Shown: positions 9,630 through 18,943, counted from the stretch's first letter. The stretch is DNA of 64,000 nt from Planctomycetota bacterium (GCA_016930595.1 JAFGGJ010000008.1:1-64000); one strand, 5' to 3'. Numbers and translations: made by a program. The notes: a model not told the origin generated them from the sequence alone.

Positions 9630-10259
9630 TCAATCACCGGACTTGACTGGAACAAAGTCGCAATGCCTGTAGGCGCCGCGCAGATTCCTGATTTCATCTT
9701 TCCAGAGGAGGCCCTTGGCATCCTGCCTGGTATCGAACCTGCCGACACAGACTGATATTTCACCGGCGTCGGCCTGGAGGAAGACCGGGGCGTAGCCGTA
9801 ACGCTGGAGGCGTTCCTGGGTCATGACGGCAACGGCGCGGTCGTCGAGGATGAAACGGATGACTTCAAGCGTGTAGTTACCGGTACCTCCCGCCGGGGAG
9901 GCCGAAGGGGAAGCCTGGGGTTCGGGGAGCGGTTCTTCGTAGGTTTCCGGAAGAGGCGGCTCGCCGCGCTGATCGGGGAGGAGGTCGTCGGAATTTTCTG
10001 CGACTCTTATTTCAGGAGGACTGACGGGCCCGGCGGAGCGTTCGACGGAGCCGGAGACATAGGCACCCACGAGGAAAGCGATGACAACGAGAATAAGGAC
10101 GGCGACGGCAAGGACGGTAAGCTGTTCGACGGAAAAAATCATGGTGCCTGGAGGAAGCGTGCCGGAGCCGGAATCCGGAGGAGCGTCGCCCTGGACGGAA
10201 GGGAGGTCCTGTTCATCGCCTGGCAGGTCGAGTTCGAAGAGTTCCTTGCGGGTAGTCAT
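9630..10259 (-). CDS. Single-pass membrane protein with C-terminal SPOR-like domain
   Basis: A 209-residue protein with an acidic cytoplasmic N-terminus (residues 1-45), one membrane helix (about 47-69), a Pro/Glu-rich linker (75-125), and a C-terminal domain (about 130-205). The domain begins YTLEVIRF and includes ERLQRYGYAPVFLQ and SVCVGRFDTRQDA, a pattern typical of SPOR domains, which bind denuded septal peptidoglycan. The ATG overlaps the stop of the GGDEF gene (ATGA), so the two are translationally coupled. Likely a periplasm-facing cell-wall or division protein. Confidence 0.7.
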   Translation of the reverse strand: MTTRKELFELDLPGDEQDLPSVQGDAPPDSGSGTLPPGTMIFSVEQLTVLAVAVLILVVIAFLVGAYVSGSVERSAGPVSPPEIRVAENSDDLLPDQRGEPPLPETYEEPLPEPQASPSASPAGGTGNYTLEVIRFILDDRAVAVMTQERLQRYGYAPVFLQADAGEISVCVGRFDTRQDAKGLLWKDEIRNLRGAYRHCDFVPVKSGD

Positions 10260-11491
10260 AAGCCGACGGCCTCCCTCAGGATTCTCTCCTGCCGCGGGTC
10301 GAGGGCAACGAACTTGATGCCTGCGGAAGAAACGCCCTCTGGTCTCTCGAGGCGCCAGACAATCCTGCCGAGGACGGGGTCGTCTTCAGCGCCCGGGAGG
10401 AAGATACGGATAACGTTACCCGGTTCGAGGACGGATTCACCGGAAACGCCCATACCTTCGATGGAAATATCCTTGCAGTTGAAGGTATGGAACTTGCCGT
10501 CATAGGGGAGCCTGTGCCACCTGACGGAGGCGGAATAGCCGATACGTTTGGAAGAGCGCCTGTCGCCGACGACGGAGCAGACGCGGTTGCGGCCCGAGCG
10601 TTTGGCGACGTAGAGCGCCCTGTCGGCGTAGGCGATGAGGCCGGTGCGGTCATGAGCGTCCTGGGGAAATTCGGCCACGCCGATGGAGACGGTGAGATCG
10701 CCGTTCGGGAGGACTTCTTCGTTGGGGAAGCCGGAAGACTCGACGGTTTCGCGAACGCGTTCGGCGGCGGCGGAGGCTTCTTCCTTGTTGGTACCGTACA
10801 TGATCACCGCGAATTCCTCGCCGCCGTAGCGTGCGACGACGTCGCGTTCCTTCACATGCATCTTGAGGATTTCGGCGACTTCGCGAAGGGCGACGTCGCC
10901 GGCGATATGGCCGTTGAGGTCGTTATAGGCCTTGAAGTAATCGATATCGACCATGAGGACGCCGACGGGGTCGCCGAAGTCCTGGGCCTGGCGGAGCTCG
11001 CGTTCGAGCCTGTCCTGGAAATACCTGTGGTTATAGAGGCCGGTGAGGCCGTCGGTGACGGCGAGCCTGGCGGTGGAAAGAAGGAGACTGGAGCCGACGA
11101 TATGGACCTGGTCGAGCTTGCCGATGACATTCTTGAAGAAGTCGAGAGCGGCGACCTGGATGCCGACGTTACGGCCCATGCGCTGGCTCATTTCAATCTT
11201 GTGATTAAGGAGGTCGACCCAGACGCGGCGGGAATCGTTTTCGGGATATCGCAGGCCCGAGATGGCGTAGATGAGGTCGGAGTAGAAGTATTCCTGTTTG
11301 CGCTCTTTTTCCTTGCGGAGGAAATCCTGTTCGTGGGCGTCGCCCGGGACATCGCCGCCGGCGATTTCGGCGAGCCTGGGGGTGGAAACGGCATCGTCCT
11401 CGCCGTCGAGGATCTTTTCGATGTCTTCGGCGGCGGTCTCGCCCGACGGGTCGTTCTGGGGATCTTCGGGTACGGGGCTGCTGAACGGCAC
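10256..11491 (-). CDS. Diguanylate cyclase (GGDEF) fused to a PilZ domain
   Basis: A 411-residue soluble protein. An N-terminal region of about 150 residues has no family I recognise. The GGDEF domain begins near residue 155 (DGLTGLYNHRYF), with VDIDYFKAYND and the active signature GGEEF near 223-227, so it should make c-di-GMP. The inhibitory I-site, normally RxxD five residues before GGEEF, reads KERD here and lacks the Arg. The C-terminal domain carries both PilZ motifs: RRSSKR and DISIEGMG. It starts with GTG, with AGGAGA 5 nt upstream overlapping the rseP stop. Synthesis and sensing of c-di-GMP in one chain suggests product feedback through PilZ. Confidence 0.9.
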   Translation of the reverse strand: MPFSSPVPEDPQNDPSGETAAEDIEKILDGEDDAVSTPRLAEIAGGDVPGDAHEQDFLRKEKERKQEYFYSDLIYAISGLRYPENDSRRVWVDLLNHKIEMSQRMGRNVGIQVAALDFFKNVIGKLDQVHIVGSSLLLSTARLAVTDGLTGLYNHRYFQDRLERELRQAQDFGDPVGVLMVDIDYFKAYNDLNGHIAGDVALREVAEILKMHVKERDVVARYGGEEFAVIMYGTNKEEASAAAERVRETVESSGFPNEEVLPNGDLTVSIGVAEFPQDAHDRTGLIAYADRALYVAKRSGRNRVCSVVGDRRSSKRIGYSASVRWHRLPYDGKFHTFNCKDISIEGMGVSGESVLEPGNVIRIFLPGAEDDPVLGRIVWRLERPEGVSSAGIKFVALDPRQERILREAVGL

Positions 11492-11500
11492 GGCGGTCTC

Positions 11501-13072
11501 CTAGCCCGAAAACAACTGCTTGATGCGGCCGAGGTCGTTCCAGGTCACCAGTACGACGAGGACAAGAAGGAGGGCAAGGCCGAGGAGGAGGAAGCTTTCC
11601 TGGAGTTTCTGGGGAAGTGGCTTGCCGCGGAGCTTTTCGCAGGCGAGGAAAAGAAGGAGGCCGCCGTCAAGGGGGGGCAGAGGGATGAGGTTGAAGACAC
11701 CGAGGTTGACGCTGACAAGGCCGAAAAGGAGGAGGAGTGCGCCCATGCCGTGCTTGCTGGCGGCGTAAGTGACGGAGACGACGCCGAGGGGACCGGCGAA
11801 CTCGCTGGGCTTGAATTCGCCCGTAAAGAGACCTTTAAGGAGGCGAAGGACGAGGACGGTGTACTTGACGGTTTCGCGTGCGCCGGAGGAGACGGCGGCG
11901 ACCGGGCCGAGGCGGACGAATTCCTTGGTTTCGATGCGGCTCAGGACGGTCCCCCGTGTTTCAGAGAAATCGACGGGGATTTTCAGGAAGATGGGGCGGC
12001 CCTGCCGGCGTGCATCGATGCTGAGGAGGTAAGGAAGGGGCCCGCCGTCCGCATGCGTTTCAACGGGAGAAGAAAAGGCCCTGAGTATCACGTCGCCCGG
12101 GGCAAAGCCGGCGCTTGAGGCGGGGCTGTCTGCGGCGACCGAGGTGACGATGAAATAGGGAGCGATCTCCACGCCGATAACCGCCTGGCCGTCGGGGTCG
12201 TCGAGGTGGGGTTTCACCATGAGTTCGACGGGATCGCCCCCGTCCCTCGATACGCGGAAGACGAGGTCCCTGCCGCCGCTGCCCTTGATGATACTCTGGA
12301 GCTGAGCGACGCTTTCGACGGGCACGTCGTCGACAGTCTCGACGACGTCGAGAGGTTCGAGGCCGGCGTGTGAAGCCGGGCCGTCATCGATGACGGAGCG
12401 GATGACGACGCCGCGAACGCTGGTTTCGGCACCTATCCTGGCGGGCATGTAGGGAGAAATGCCCAGGACGGGTTTGCCGCTGCTCATATCCGGCTGCACG
12501 GCAATGGAGCGCCGGGAACCGTCGGGGGCACGCAGGACGAGCACGGCGTCGCTGGAGCCTCGGCCGACAAGGCCGACGAAGATATCTTCGAAGCGCCACA
12601 CTGGAGAGCCATTGATAGAGACGATACGGTCACCGGGCCGGATACCGGCGACGGCAGCGGGAGAACCGGGCTCTATTTCGTTTGCGACCGGGGGTATGGC
12701 GTTGACGCCGACAAGATAGGCAACGACGAAGGCAGCGAATCCTCCGATGAAATTCATGATGACGCCGGCGACGGCGATCTGCATGCGCTGGAAGGGCGGC
12801 TTGGAGGAGTATTCGTAATCCTTGCCGGTGTTGGCATCAGGCCCGAGATCGCTCTGGCCGGCCATCTTGACGTAGCCGCCGAGAGGGATGAGACTGAGAG
12901 CGTAGAGCGTTTCGCCCTTTCTGAAGCTGAAAAGGAAGGGGCCGAAACCGAGACTGAAGACTTCAACGCGCACGCCAACGCGCTTGGCGGCAATGAAATG
13001 CCCCAGCTCATGTATGAAGACATAGCCGCTGAAGGCTATGACGACCCAGATCCAGTTGCCGACGTTCTCCAA
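11501..13072 (-). CDS. rseP: Site-2 zinc metalloprotease RseP, M50B family
   Basis: A 523-residue intramembrane protease, 70 residues longer than E. coli RseP. HELGH lies at residues 21-25 in the first membrane helix. FSLGFGPFLF and LIPLGGYVKM follow. Two PDZ-like domains lie mid-protein (PGSPAAVAGIRPGDRIVSI and DDGPASHAGLEPLDVVETV), with a third similar motif (ADSPASSAGFAPGDVIL). Near the C-terminus LIPLPPLDGG supplies the third zinc-ligand Asp. I place the start at the TTG at 13072, since AGGAGG (13079-13084) lies 6 nt away; an upstream ATG at 13114 would span that site. It heads the operon. RseP cleaves membrane anti-sigma factors and leftover signal peptides; no anti-sigma gene is visible here. 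Confidence 0.93.
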   Translation of the reverse strand: MENVGNWIWVVIAFSGYVFIHELGHFIAAKRVGVRVEVFSLGFGPFLFSFRKGETLYALSLIPLGGYVKMAGQSDLGPDANTGKDYEYSSKPPFQRMQIAVAGVIMNFIGGFAAFVVAYLVGVNAIPPVANEIEPGSPAAVAGIRPGDRIVSINGSPVWRFEDIFVGLVGRGSSDAVLVLRAPDGSRRSIAVQPDMSSGKPVLGISPYMPARIGAETSVRGVVIRSVIDDGPASHAGLEPLDVVETVDDVPVESVAQLQSIIKGSGGRDLVFRVSRDGGDPVELMVKPHLDDPDGQAVIGVEIAPYFIVTSVAADSPASSAGFAPGDVILRAFSSPVETHADGGPLPYLLSIDARRQGRPIFLKIPVDFSETRGTVLSRIETKEFVRLGPVAAVSSGARETVKYTVLVLRLLKGLFTGEFKPSEFAGPLGVVSVTYAASKHGMGALLLLFGLVSVNLGVFNLIPLPPLDGGLLLFLACEKLRGKPLPQKLQESFLLLGLALLLVLVVLVTWNDLGRIKQLFSG

Positions 13073-13125
13073 CAAAAACCTCCTGAAAACGATACAGTTG
13101 GCACAGCACGGCACAAGCCACGGGA

Positions 13126-13154
13126 ATTATAAGGCATCGGGCGCGGCTTGTCGA
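13126..13154 (-). promoter_or_regulatory. Sigma70-type promoter of the rseP operon
   Basis: On the minus strand TCGACA (13149-13154) is followed after 17 bp by a perfect TATAAT (13126-13131). Transcription would start near 13119, giving a leader of about 47 nt before the TTG start of rseP. Confidence 0.75.
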
Positions 13155-13200
13155 GTTTGCCGGTTCAACAATGCGTCAGCGCCGCCGTCTTCCATGGATG

Positions 13201-15723
13201 TTAACGCACCTTGACGACGCCGGGCCTGTCTTTCTGGAAAAGAACTGTTCTGCCGGCGATGGAAAGGCCGATGAAGGCCGGATCGTCCATGACCGGAGAA
13301 ACGGGGGGCGGCGGAGCGCTCTTGGGAGCGGAATCCATGGCGACAAGGAACCAGTTCGCCTGGGGAGAGACAGGGGACGCTTCGATGCGCCAGGCGCCGG
13401 GCTGATGAAACCTGAGGGGCTGGGAGGGCGGGGGCCAGTTGCGGCCCACATTCCAGAATTCCCTGCCCGGGCCGCCGACTGCGGCGAGCGTGATTTCCTG
13501 CGGCAGGACAAAGGTACCGGCCAGGCGCATGCCTTCGTTCTGCACAATGAACTGATTGCGGGTCAGGAGGGGCTCGCCGACGGAGTGGAGAAGCCAGGTG
13601 GGGGTGCGGCCGTCGGCGGGGACGGTGCGGTCGAGGATGACGATTTTGTTGGGACGGAGGTACACGAGTTCACGCACGAAAAGCCTGCACTTGCCGCCGT
13701 AAGCCCGGGTGGCGTCTGCGCCGACGTACATGTAGGAGCCTTTTTCCTCGTAAGCAAAAATGGAGGCGACGTTCCAGGAACCTGGGTCAACAAGGTCGCG
13801 TGAGCTGGTGAGAACGTGGTGGAATTCCATGGTCTGGCCGCCGTCATCATCGGGCTTGCCGGTCCGTGGGAAGACGACAAGGTTGTGGGCAACGGAATGC
13901 TGGGTGTAATTCTTCATGTAATCAGCAAGCGGGTTCCCCATGTACTGGCCGGAATCGATGGCGAGCGGAGCCTTATGGTAATAGGTGAAGGCGTTGGCGC
14001 AGTAGTGCTGATGGCCGGGACAGATGTTCTGTCCCGCGCGGAAGGCAAGCATGGAATCGTCCGGTCCCCAGCCCGACCTTGCAATGACGTGGCCGGCGAC
14101 GTTACGGCCGAAGCAGTCGCTGAGAGCCGCAGGATAGCGTGCGATCGGTTCGGTGATTTCGGGGAAGCCCCAGAGCGAAAGGTAGTGGCCCTGATATTCC
14201 GGGCTGAAGGACCGTGCGCCCCACTTGGCCATGAGAGACTTGGCATACATGGAGGCAGCGGGGTCGGCGGCGCCCCTGGCGATGGGGAGGATATAACCGG
14301 CGTATTCGTGGTCGGAATTGCAGGAACTGCCGCCGGAAGCGTCGTCCCAGCGTTCAAGAGACCAGTCCGGACGTGTCATCCACATGAACCAGTGGGAGAA
14401 ACGCGCCAGGCCGGGGTGCCGCTTGTAGGGGTTTTCACCCGTGGCGCTCCAGAAGGCTTCCACTGCGACGATCATGTCGTGAAGGGTATGGAAGGCGTAC
14501 GTGGGGCCTTCGGGCCAGGCGCCGTCGATGTAGTCGAGGGCCAGCAGGCTTTCATCGCAGGTCCGCAGGACGCGCTCGGCATTCGCCGTTGCTTCCTGCC
14601 TGTGGCCGTAGAGGGCCACGGTGCCGGTCACCGCGCCGGCCATGCATATCCAGTGTCCGTTCCAGATAAAGTGACCGTCTTTGCCGGCAACCCAGCGGAC
14701 GCAGGTATTCATGCCGGAAACGATGGCGTCTTCGGCTTCTTTCTTATCCTTGTCGGAGAAGCCCGGATAGTCGTAAAGCCAGTCATAGGCCAGTGCGGAC
14801 TGACTGACCCATTCGCCGGCGTGGTACCAGTCGTTGACACCCTGAGTTTTCATGAGGGAAACGGCGCGCCGTGCGGCGGCATCGTCATTGGAAAGAAGGT
14901 ACTTGAGCGCCAGCATGGCGGGGTTATCGTCCCTGTAACGGGAGGTGAAGCCGCCGCGGAACCCGCTCCTGGCTTCCTGAAGGGCGCGCGCCGCCGAGCG
15001 GACGTCTTTCAGGGATTTTTTTCTGAAGAACAACCGTGGATGGTCCGCGGGTATGGCGGCGGCGCCGATCGGCGCGTAACGCCCGAGACCGGCAACGGAA
15101 GAGGCAGGGGCGGAAGACACCGGGGCCGTGACAGGAGAGGCGGTATCCGTGGCGGGAGGAGGTCCGGTCTCCGGAGAGGGAGCAAGCGACACCTTGGGAT
15201 CCGAGAGTTCCGGTGGATTGAGGAGGTCCTGGACGGAGGGGTCCGCCCTGAGAAGTTCGGCTTCGAGTTCACCGGCCTGGGCGTCCAGGCCGGAGCAGCG
15301 CGCGAACCTGACAAGAGAAACCTTGTCGGAAGGGCTGCGGTCGCCGGCGATCCTGGCGGCAAGAGCGAAGAAGCGGTTGGGCGAAAGATCCTGCCAGGCG
15401 ACGTCCGTCTTTACGCCGAGAGCATCCACCGTGATGCCGGTATCGTCGGCCGAAACGACCTTGGCGCGCATGGTGGTGCCCAAGAGATCAACGAACACGG
15501 CAGGGCGCTGCCCGGCTTTTATGCTTTCGATTATCCAGCCGCGCAGTTCGGCGGCGTCATCGGCGTAAAGGATCCCGGACAGGAACATAAGCAGGCAGAA
15601 AAGCAGGGAGGCGGGCCGGATTGAATACCGCAGGGGCGGCAAGGGCGTGACATTCCCCGTGGAGGGCGGATTCTCTATCGAACCGCCGGAACCAACCGAA
15701 GCCGGGCTTTGCAAGGCTGACAT
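13201..15723 (-). CDS. Exported heparinase II/III-like protein
   Basis: A protein of about 840 residues. A hydrophobic signal (PASLLFCLLMFLSGILYA) lies some 35 residues from the ATG. Next comes a small domain (VDLLGTTMRAKVVSADDTG, then AWQDLSPNRFFALAARIAG) also found at the C-terminus of the neighbouring GH42-like protein. The main part is an alpha/alpha-toroid (about 230-560: YHAGEWVSQSALAYDWLYDY, GHWICMAGAV, GAWPEGPTYAFH) followed by a heparinase II/III beta-domain (GHQHYCANAFTYYHKAPLAI, DSGQYMG). Such proteins are polysaccharide lyases. No Shine-Dalgarno fixes the start; GTG at 15756 is an alternative, and a TTG closer to the signal is possible. It follows the GH42-like gene after 55 bp. 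Confidence 0.78.
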   Translation of the reverse strand: MSALQSPASVGSGGSIENPPSTGNVTPLPPLRYSIRPASLLFCLLMFLSGILYADDAAELRGWIIESIKAGQRPAVFVDLLGTTMRAKVVSADDTGITVDALGVKTDVAWQDLSPNRFFALAARIAGDRSPSDKVSLVRFARCSGLDAQAGELEAELLRADPSVQDLLNPPELSDPKVSLAPSPETGPPPATDTASPVTAPVSSAPASSVAGLGRYAPIGAAAIPADHPRLFFRKKSLKDVRSAARALQEARSGFRGGFTSRYRDDNPAMLALKYLLSNDDAAARRAVSLMKTQGVNDWYHAGEWVSQSALAYDWLYDYPGFSDKDKKEAEDAIVSGMNTCVRWVAGKDGHFIWNGHWICMAGAVTGTVALYGHRQEATANAERVLRTCDESLLALDYIDGAWPEGPTYAFHTLHDMIVAVEAFWSATGENPYKRHPGLARFSHWFMWMTRPDWSLERWDDASGGSSCNSDHEYAGYILPIARGAADPAASMYAKSLMAKWGARSFSPEYQGHYLSLWGFPEITEPIARYPAALSDCFGRNVAGHVIARSGWGPDDSMLAFRAGQNICPGHQHYCANAFTYYHKAPLAIDSGQYMGNPLADYMKNYTQHSVAHNLVVFPRTGKPDDDGGQTMEFHHVLTSSRDLVDPGSWNVASIFAYEEKGSYMYVGADATRAYGGKCRLFVRELVYLRPNKIVILDRTVPADGRTPTWLLHSVGEPLLTRNQFIVQNEGMRLAGTFVLPQEITLAAVGGPGREFWNVGRNWPPPSQPLRFHQPGAWRIEASPVSPQANWFLVAMDSAPKSAPPPPVSPVMDDPAFIGLSIAGRTVLFQKDRPGVVKVR

Positions 15724-15778
15724 TATTGAATCAATCCGCCTTTCCTGCGGCGTCACCGAATCAGGATGCAGCCGGTTC

Positions 15779-18544
15779 TCATTCCGACCGGCTGAGTCCG
15801 TAGGCTCTCAGCCCTTCCACTTCCTTGAGAGGAGCGCCGAGGGTCTGTGCCTTCCAGAGCTCTTTCATGCCGTCCACGTACATGTCGTTGCCCAGGCAAT
15901 AGTGGGCCAGTTGCATGTGCGCTTCCGCCGTATCGTCAACCGCCCTGGAGGCCATTTCGTAGAAGCGCACGGGCCGCAGGTCTTTCCACGACACGGTGAT
16001 TTCGTTCCCCGCGACTTTCGCCACGAGCCCCCTGTCGTCCAGGCTCTTCAGCGTGCCGCGCATAGGCATTCCCGCGAATTCGACGGTGACCCTTATGGCC
16101 GCCCCGCTTTCGGCGGCGCCTTTCACAGCGCCTCTCAGATACGTGTACGCGCCCGCCGCGTCGGGTTCCACAGCCCCCGCCGGGAGAGCGTCACCGGCGA
16201 GAGGAGCAACGGTCCCGGAAGGCGAAGAACTTCCCCTGCTCCGCGGCGCCGGCGAGGTCCTGGATTCATCGACCCACATGCGGTAGACGCTGGCTTCCCA
16301 GGGGGTAAAGGCGTCCACGACGGTACCGGTGTCGCCGAAGACTTTGCCGGTCCTTACGTTGACGACTTCGTGAGCGGCGGGGAAAACGACCTTCACCTGA
16401 TAGGGAGGGCCGTCGATGCCGACAAGCTGGGTGCCGGAGATGGTTTTCTTGAAAGAGCCGTTCTTGATGAGAAACAGGTAGCGCCACTTGCCTCGCTTGT
16501 ACCAGATGCGCTCAATGGAGACGTCTTCCCTGTCGCCGGCAAAGACCTTGCATTCGGCCGGTATGCCGGCGGAAGAGACGATGGTTTCGAGTTTTTTGCG
16601 GAGAGCTTCGCCGTCGGGAGCAGTGGATTTGAAGTTGTAGTTCTGGACACAGAGGTTGAGATAGACGGCTCTGCCCTTGCCGACGTTATTCGTCAGGATA
16701 ACGGGAACGCCGCCGATCCTGGTTTCCGGGACGGCGGTGCTTTCGCGAATACCCGGTTCGGCGACGTGCATGCCGAGGTGTTTGCCGACGCCAGCCGGCT
16801 CGGAGAAACCGTAGTCCCAGTCCTTGTGCTGGGACATGGAGTCAAACCACTCGACAAGCAGGTTGCTGGAGCGCCTGATACCGAAGAGGTCGGAGAGAAT
16901 CGATTCGGTGCGGCCTTTAAGGTTTTCATCGAGCATTCCGGTCTGCTGGTCGGCGATAAGCGTGCCGCCTTCTTCGACGAATTTCCTGAAGACGTCCGCT
17001 TCTTTCTGAGACAGAGAAACCGTCTTGGGAAGGATGAGAACGCTGATATCGTCCGGGACACGGCCCTTGTCGAGGACGTCCAGGTAGGAAATGAACTTGT
17101 ACTGGTAACCTGAATTTTCGAGCATGTCGATAAAGGCGCGCCTGGCCTGGATGTGCGTGGAATAGGCGCGGTGTATGGTACCGGACCTGTTGGGCCAGGT
17201 TTCGTAGTTTGCGCCCGCATCCACCACCCAGTTGAAGCGGATGGAGGGCTGGGAGTAATAAATACCTATGGGATGCGTAACAAATTCGGAAGCGAAAATC
17301 TGCTTATCGAGATCGTCCTTGTGGAAAGCCTTGAAGGCTTCGGCGAGAGCCAGGCCGCCCGGGGTCGGAGCAAGGGAATTCTGGATGACGCCCGAATCGC
17401 TGCCCAGGCTCCAGATGATGACGCCCCGGTCACCGTGGGCAAAGTAGTACCAGGCTTCGTAGGTATTGGATTTTTCCTGCCCGCGTGCGTTGCGCACGAA
17501 ATGCGTCTGAACGACGGGGGCCGACCGTGGCAGGAACGAGCGGTTGATTTCACGGACTTCGCCGAGGTCGTAGGCTTCGAGCCATTCAAGGGAACGGCAG
17601 AGCCGTGCGTAGTCGAAGCCGCCCCAGGGATTGGGATCCTGGAGGCCGACGCCGCCCACGGGGGCATCCCGGTCGATGGCGTGAGCGGTTTGGGCGAGAT
17701 CGCCCAGGACGGAAGCGAAGGTGATGTCCATAAAGGTCCTGTGGTCGTTCCACTGCGCGAGGTCAACCTGGGGATAGCGTACGTCCATGACGGGGTAGGC
17801 GCGCTCCCTGGTCGCCTGGGATTTCTTGAACTGATCCATGAACCACTTGTGTTTCATGACGGCGGCATCGGCCGTCATGGGCATGACGGCGTTCCAGTCC
17901 TTGAAATCGCTGCCCCAGACGGAGTTGAGCTTTTCGAGGGAGCCGTACTTTTCTTTCAGCCATTTGCGCATGGCGGCCATGGTGTGAGGGCCGTAACAGA
18001 CGTCCACGGGAGTGACGAAACTGCCGGTGGAGATTTCGTCACCGAGGGCATAGGCGACGGGATTGTTGGGATTGTGCCTGGAAACGGACGACTTCACGTT
18101 CGACTGGAGCTGCCCCAGAGTGGCGGGATCATGCAGACAGTAGGGCCTTACAAGGGCGGAATAGTCATTGCGGTTCCGCCGGGCCCTGTCGATCATGTCC
18201 CAGCCCGGCTCGCCCCTGCCCTTGTTCTTCAGGTGCAGGATGCCTTTCTGCGAGGCGTCTCCAACATAGAAATGAAAACCGGTGGTGCGTTCGAGGTCGG
18301 AGGAGTTCATGAATCCGACGTTGGAACCGGTCATGTCCAGGGAACGCAATACGTCGAAGACCTGGGTGCTTTTGCCTGGACCGCCGTAAAACCAGACGAT
18401 GGCTTCATACTGGGACCAGCGACGGCCCCAGGGGCCGAGTTCTTCGGGCTTGACAGGAGGCGGTTGTTCGATACCGGAGACAAAGCCGTGGGAAGAAGAA
18501 AGAATTACAAGCAGGACCGTAATTGTGCGGTAAAGAGATTTCAT
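15779..18544 (-). CDS. Exported GH42-like glycoside hydrolase with C-terminal extra domain
   Basis: A 921-residue protein with a clear signal peptide (MKSLYRTITVLLVILSSSHG). A TIM-barrel part resembles beta-galactosidase-type GH42 enzymes: FYGGPGKSTQVFDVL, NPVAYALGDEISTG (probable acid/base Glu), MRKWLKEKYGSLEKLNSVWG, and WYYFAHGDRGVIIWSLG. A flavodoxin-like trimerisation domain follows (VLILPKTVSLSQKEAD, FRKFVEEGGTLIADQQTGM). The last 110 residues (VTVEFAGMPMRGTLKSLDD, SWKDLRPVRFYEMA) repeat a domain of the neighbour. ATG has GGAGGAGG just upstream. A minus-strand TACAAT (18608-18613) is a possible -10 box. Likely acts on an oligosaccharide with the adjacent lyase-like protein; the exact substrate is unknown. 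Confidence 0.8.
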   Translation of the reverse strand: MKSLYRTITVLLVILSSSHGFVSGIEQPPPVKPEELGPWGRRWSQYEAIVWFYGGPGKSTQVFDVLRSLDMTGSNVGFMNSSDLERTTGFHFYVGDASQKGILHLKNKGRGEPGWDMIDRARRNRNDYSALVRPYCLHDPATLGQLQSNVKSSVSRHNPNNPVAYALGDEISTGSFVTPVDVCYGPHTMAAMRKWLKEKYGSLEKLNSVWGSDFKDWNAVMPMTADAAVMKHKWFMDQFKKSQATRERAYPVMDVRYPQVDLAQWNDHRTFMDITFASVLGDLAQTAHAIDRDAPVGGVGLQDPNPWGGFDYARLCRSLEWLEAYDLGEVREINRSFLPRSAPVVQTHFVRNARGQEKSNTYEAWYYFAHGDRGVIIWSLGSDSGVIQNSLAPTPGGLALAEAFKAFHKDDLDKQIFASEFVTHPIGIYYSQPSIRFNWVVDAGANYETWPNRSGTIHRAYSTHIQARRAFIDMLENSGYQYKFISYLDVLDKGRVPDDISVLILPKTVSLSQKEADVFRKFVEEGGTLIADQQTGMLDENLKGRTESILSDLFGIRRSSNLLVEWFDSMSQHKDWDYGFSEPAGVGKHLGMHVAEPGIRESTAVPETRIGGVPVILTNNVGKGRAVYLNLCVQNYNFKSTAPDGEALRKKLETIVSSAGIPAECKVFAGDREDVSIERIWYKRGKWRYLFLIKNGSFKKTISGTQLVGIDGPPYQVKVVFPAAHEVVNVRTGKVFGDTGTVVDAFTPWEASVYRMWVDESRTSPAPRSRGSSSPSGTVAPLAGDALPAGAVEPDAAGAYTYLRGAVKGAAESGAAIRVTVEFAGMPMRGTLKSLDDRGLVAKVAGNEITVSWKDLRPVRFYEMASRAVDDTAEAHMQLAHYCLGNDMYVDGMKELWKAQTLGAPLKEVEGLRAYGLSRSE

Positions 18545-18877
18545 GGCCTCCTCCTCATAGCCTCGCCCCTTTCACTGGGAAAGCGGGGACGTATAGACCA
18601 CCACAACATTGTACCGCGCGAGCAGCGGCAGGTCTCAGGAAAAATTGGCATGGTGCGTGTAAACGGATCCTGCGTTCCGGCATGATCGGGAAAACCGGCT
18701 TGCAGCAGCCGAAATCCGTGCGGGAAACGCTCATTTAGCAATACTGGAAGTGTTTCCAAATGCAACAGTTGTGCGGAAATGGTGCAAATCGCAACAGGCC
18801 GGATGCCGTATCGCTCATCGGCCGTAAAAAACCTGTTATTTTCAAGGGCATATGGCTAAGGAAGTTACAGGAGAAAC
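18545..18877. other. Divergent intergenic region with direct-repeat-like A/C-rich stretch
   Basis: No gene is seen in this 333-bp stretch between the GH42-like gene (-) and the kinase-like gene (+). It is less GC-rich than its surroundings. The half-sites AAATGCAAC (18760-18768) and AAATGGTGCAAATCGCAAC (18777-18795) look like imperfect direct repeats and could be a regulator site. A minus-strand TACAAT at 18608-18613 may serve the GH42-like gene. Confidence 0.4.
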
Positions 18878-18943
18878 GTGAAGCAACGCATCAATGTGGC
18901 ACGGAATATGCATGCACAGTGGGTTGCCCGAGACAGAGGATGA
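18878..18943 (+). CDS. Short upstream ORF (21 codons) with good ribosome binding site
   Basis: GTG at 18878 follows AGGAG (18869-18873) by 4 nt. The frame runs 21 codons (VKQRINVARNMHAQWVARDRG) to TGA at 18941-18943, three bases before the ATG of the next gene. It also covers that gene's Shine-Dalgarno. It could be a translationally coupled leader peptide, or simply chance. I know no family for it. Confidence 0.4.
   Translation: MKQRINVARNMHAQWVARDRG

Noticed and set aside
10487-12118. 543-codon plus-strand open frame, and similar long antisense frames at 4937-6370, 13816-15624 and 17153-18685
   Set aside because: All oppose genes with clear family motifs and start without a Shine-Dalgarno; they are shadows of third-position GC bias.
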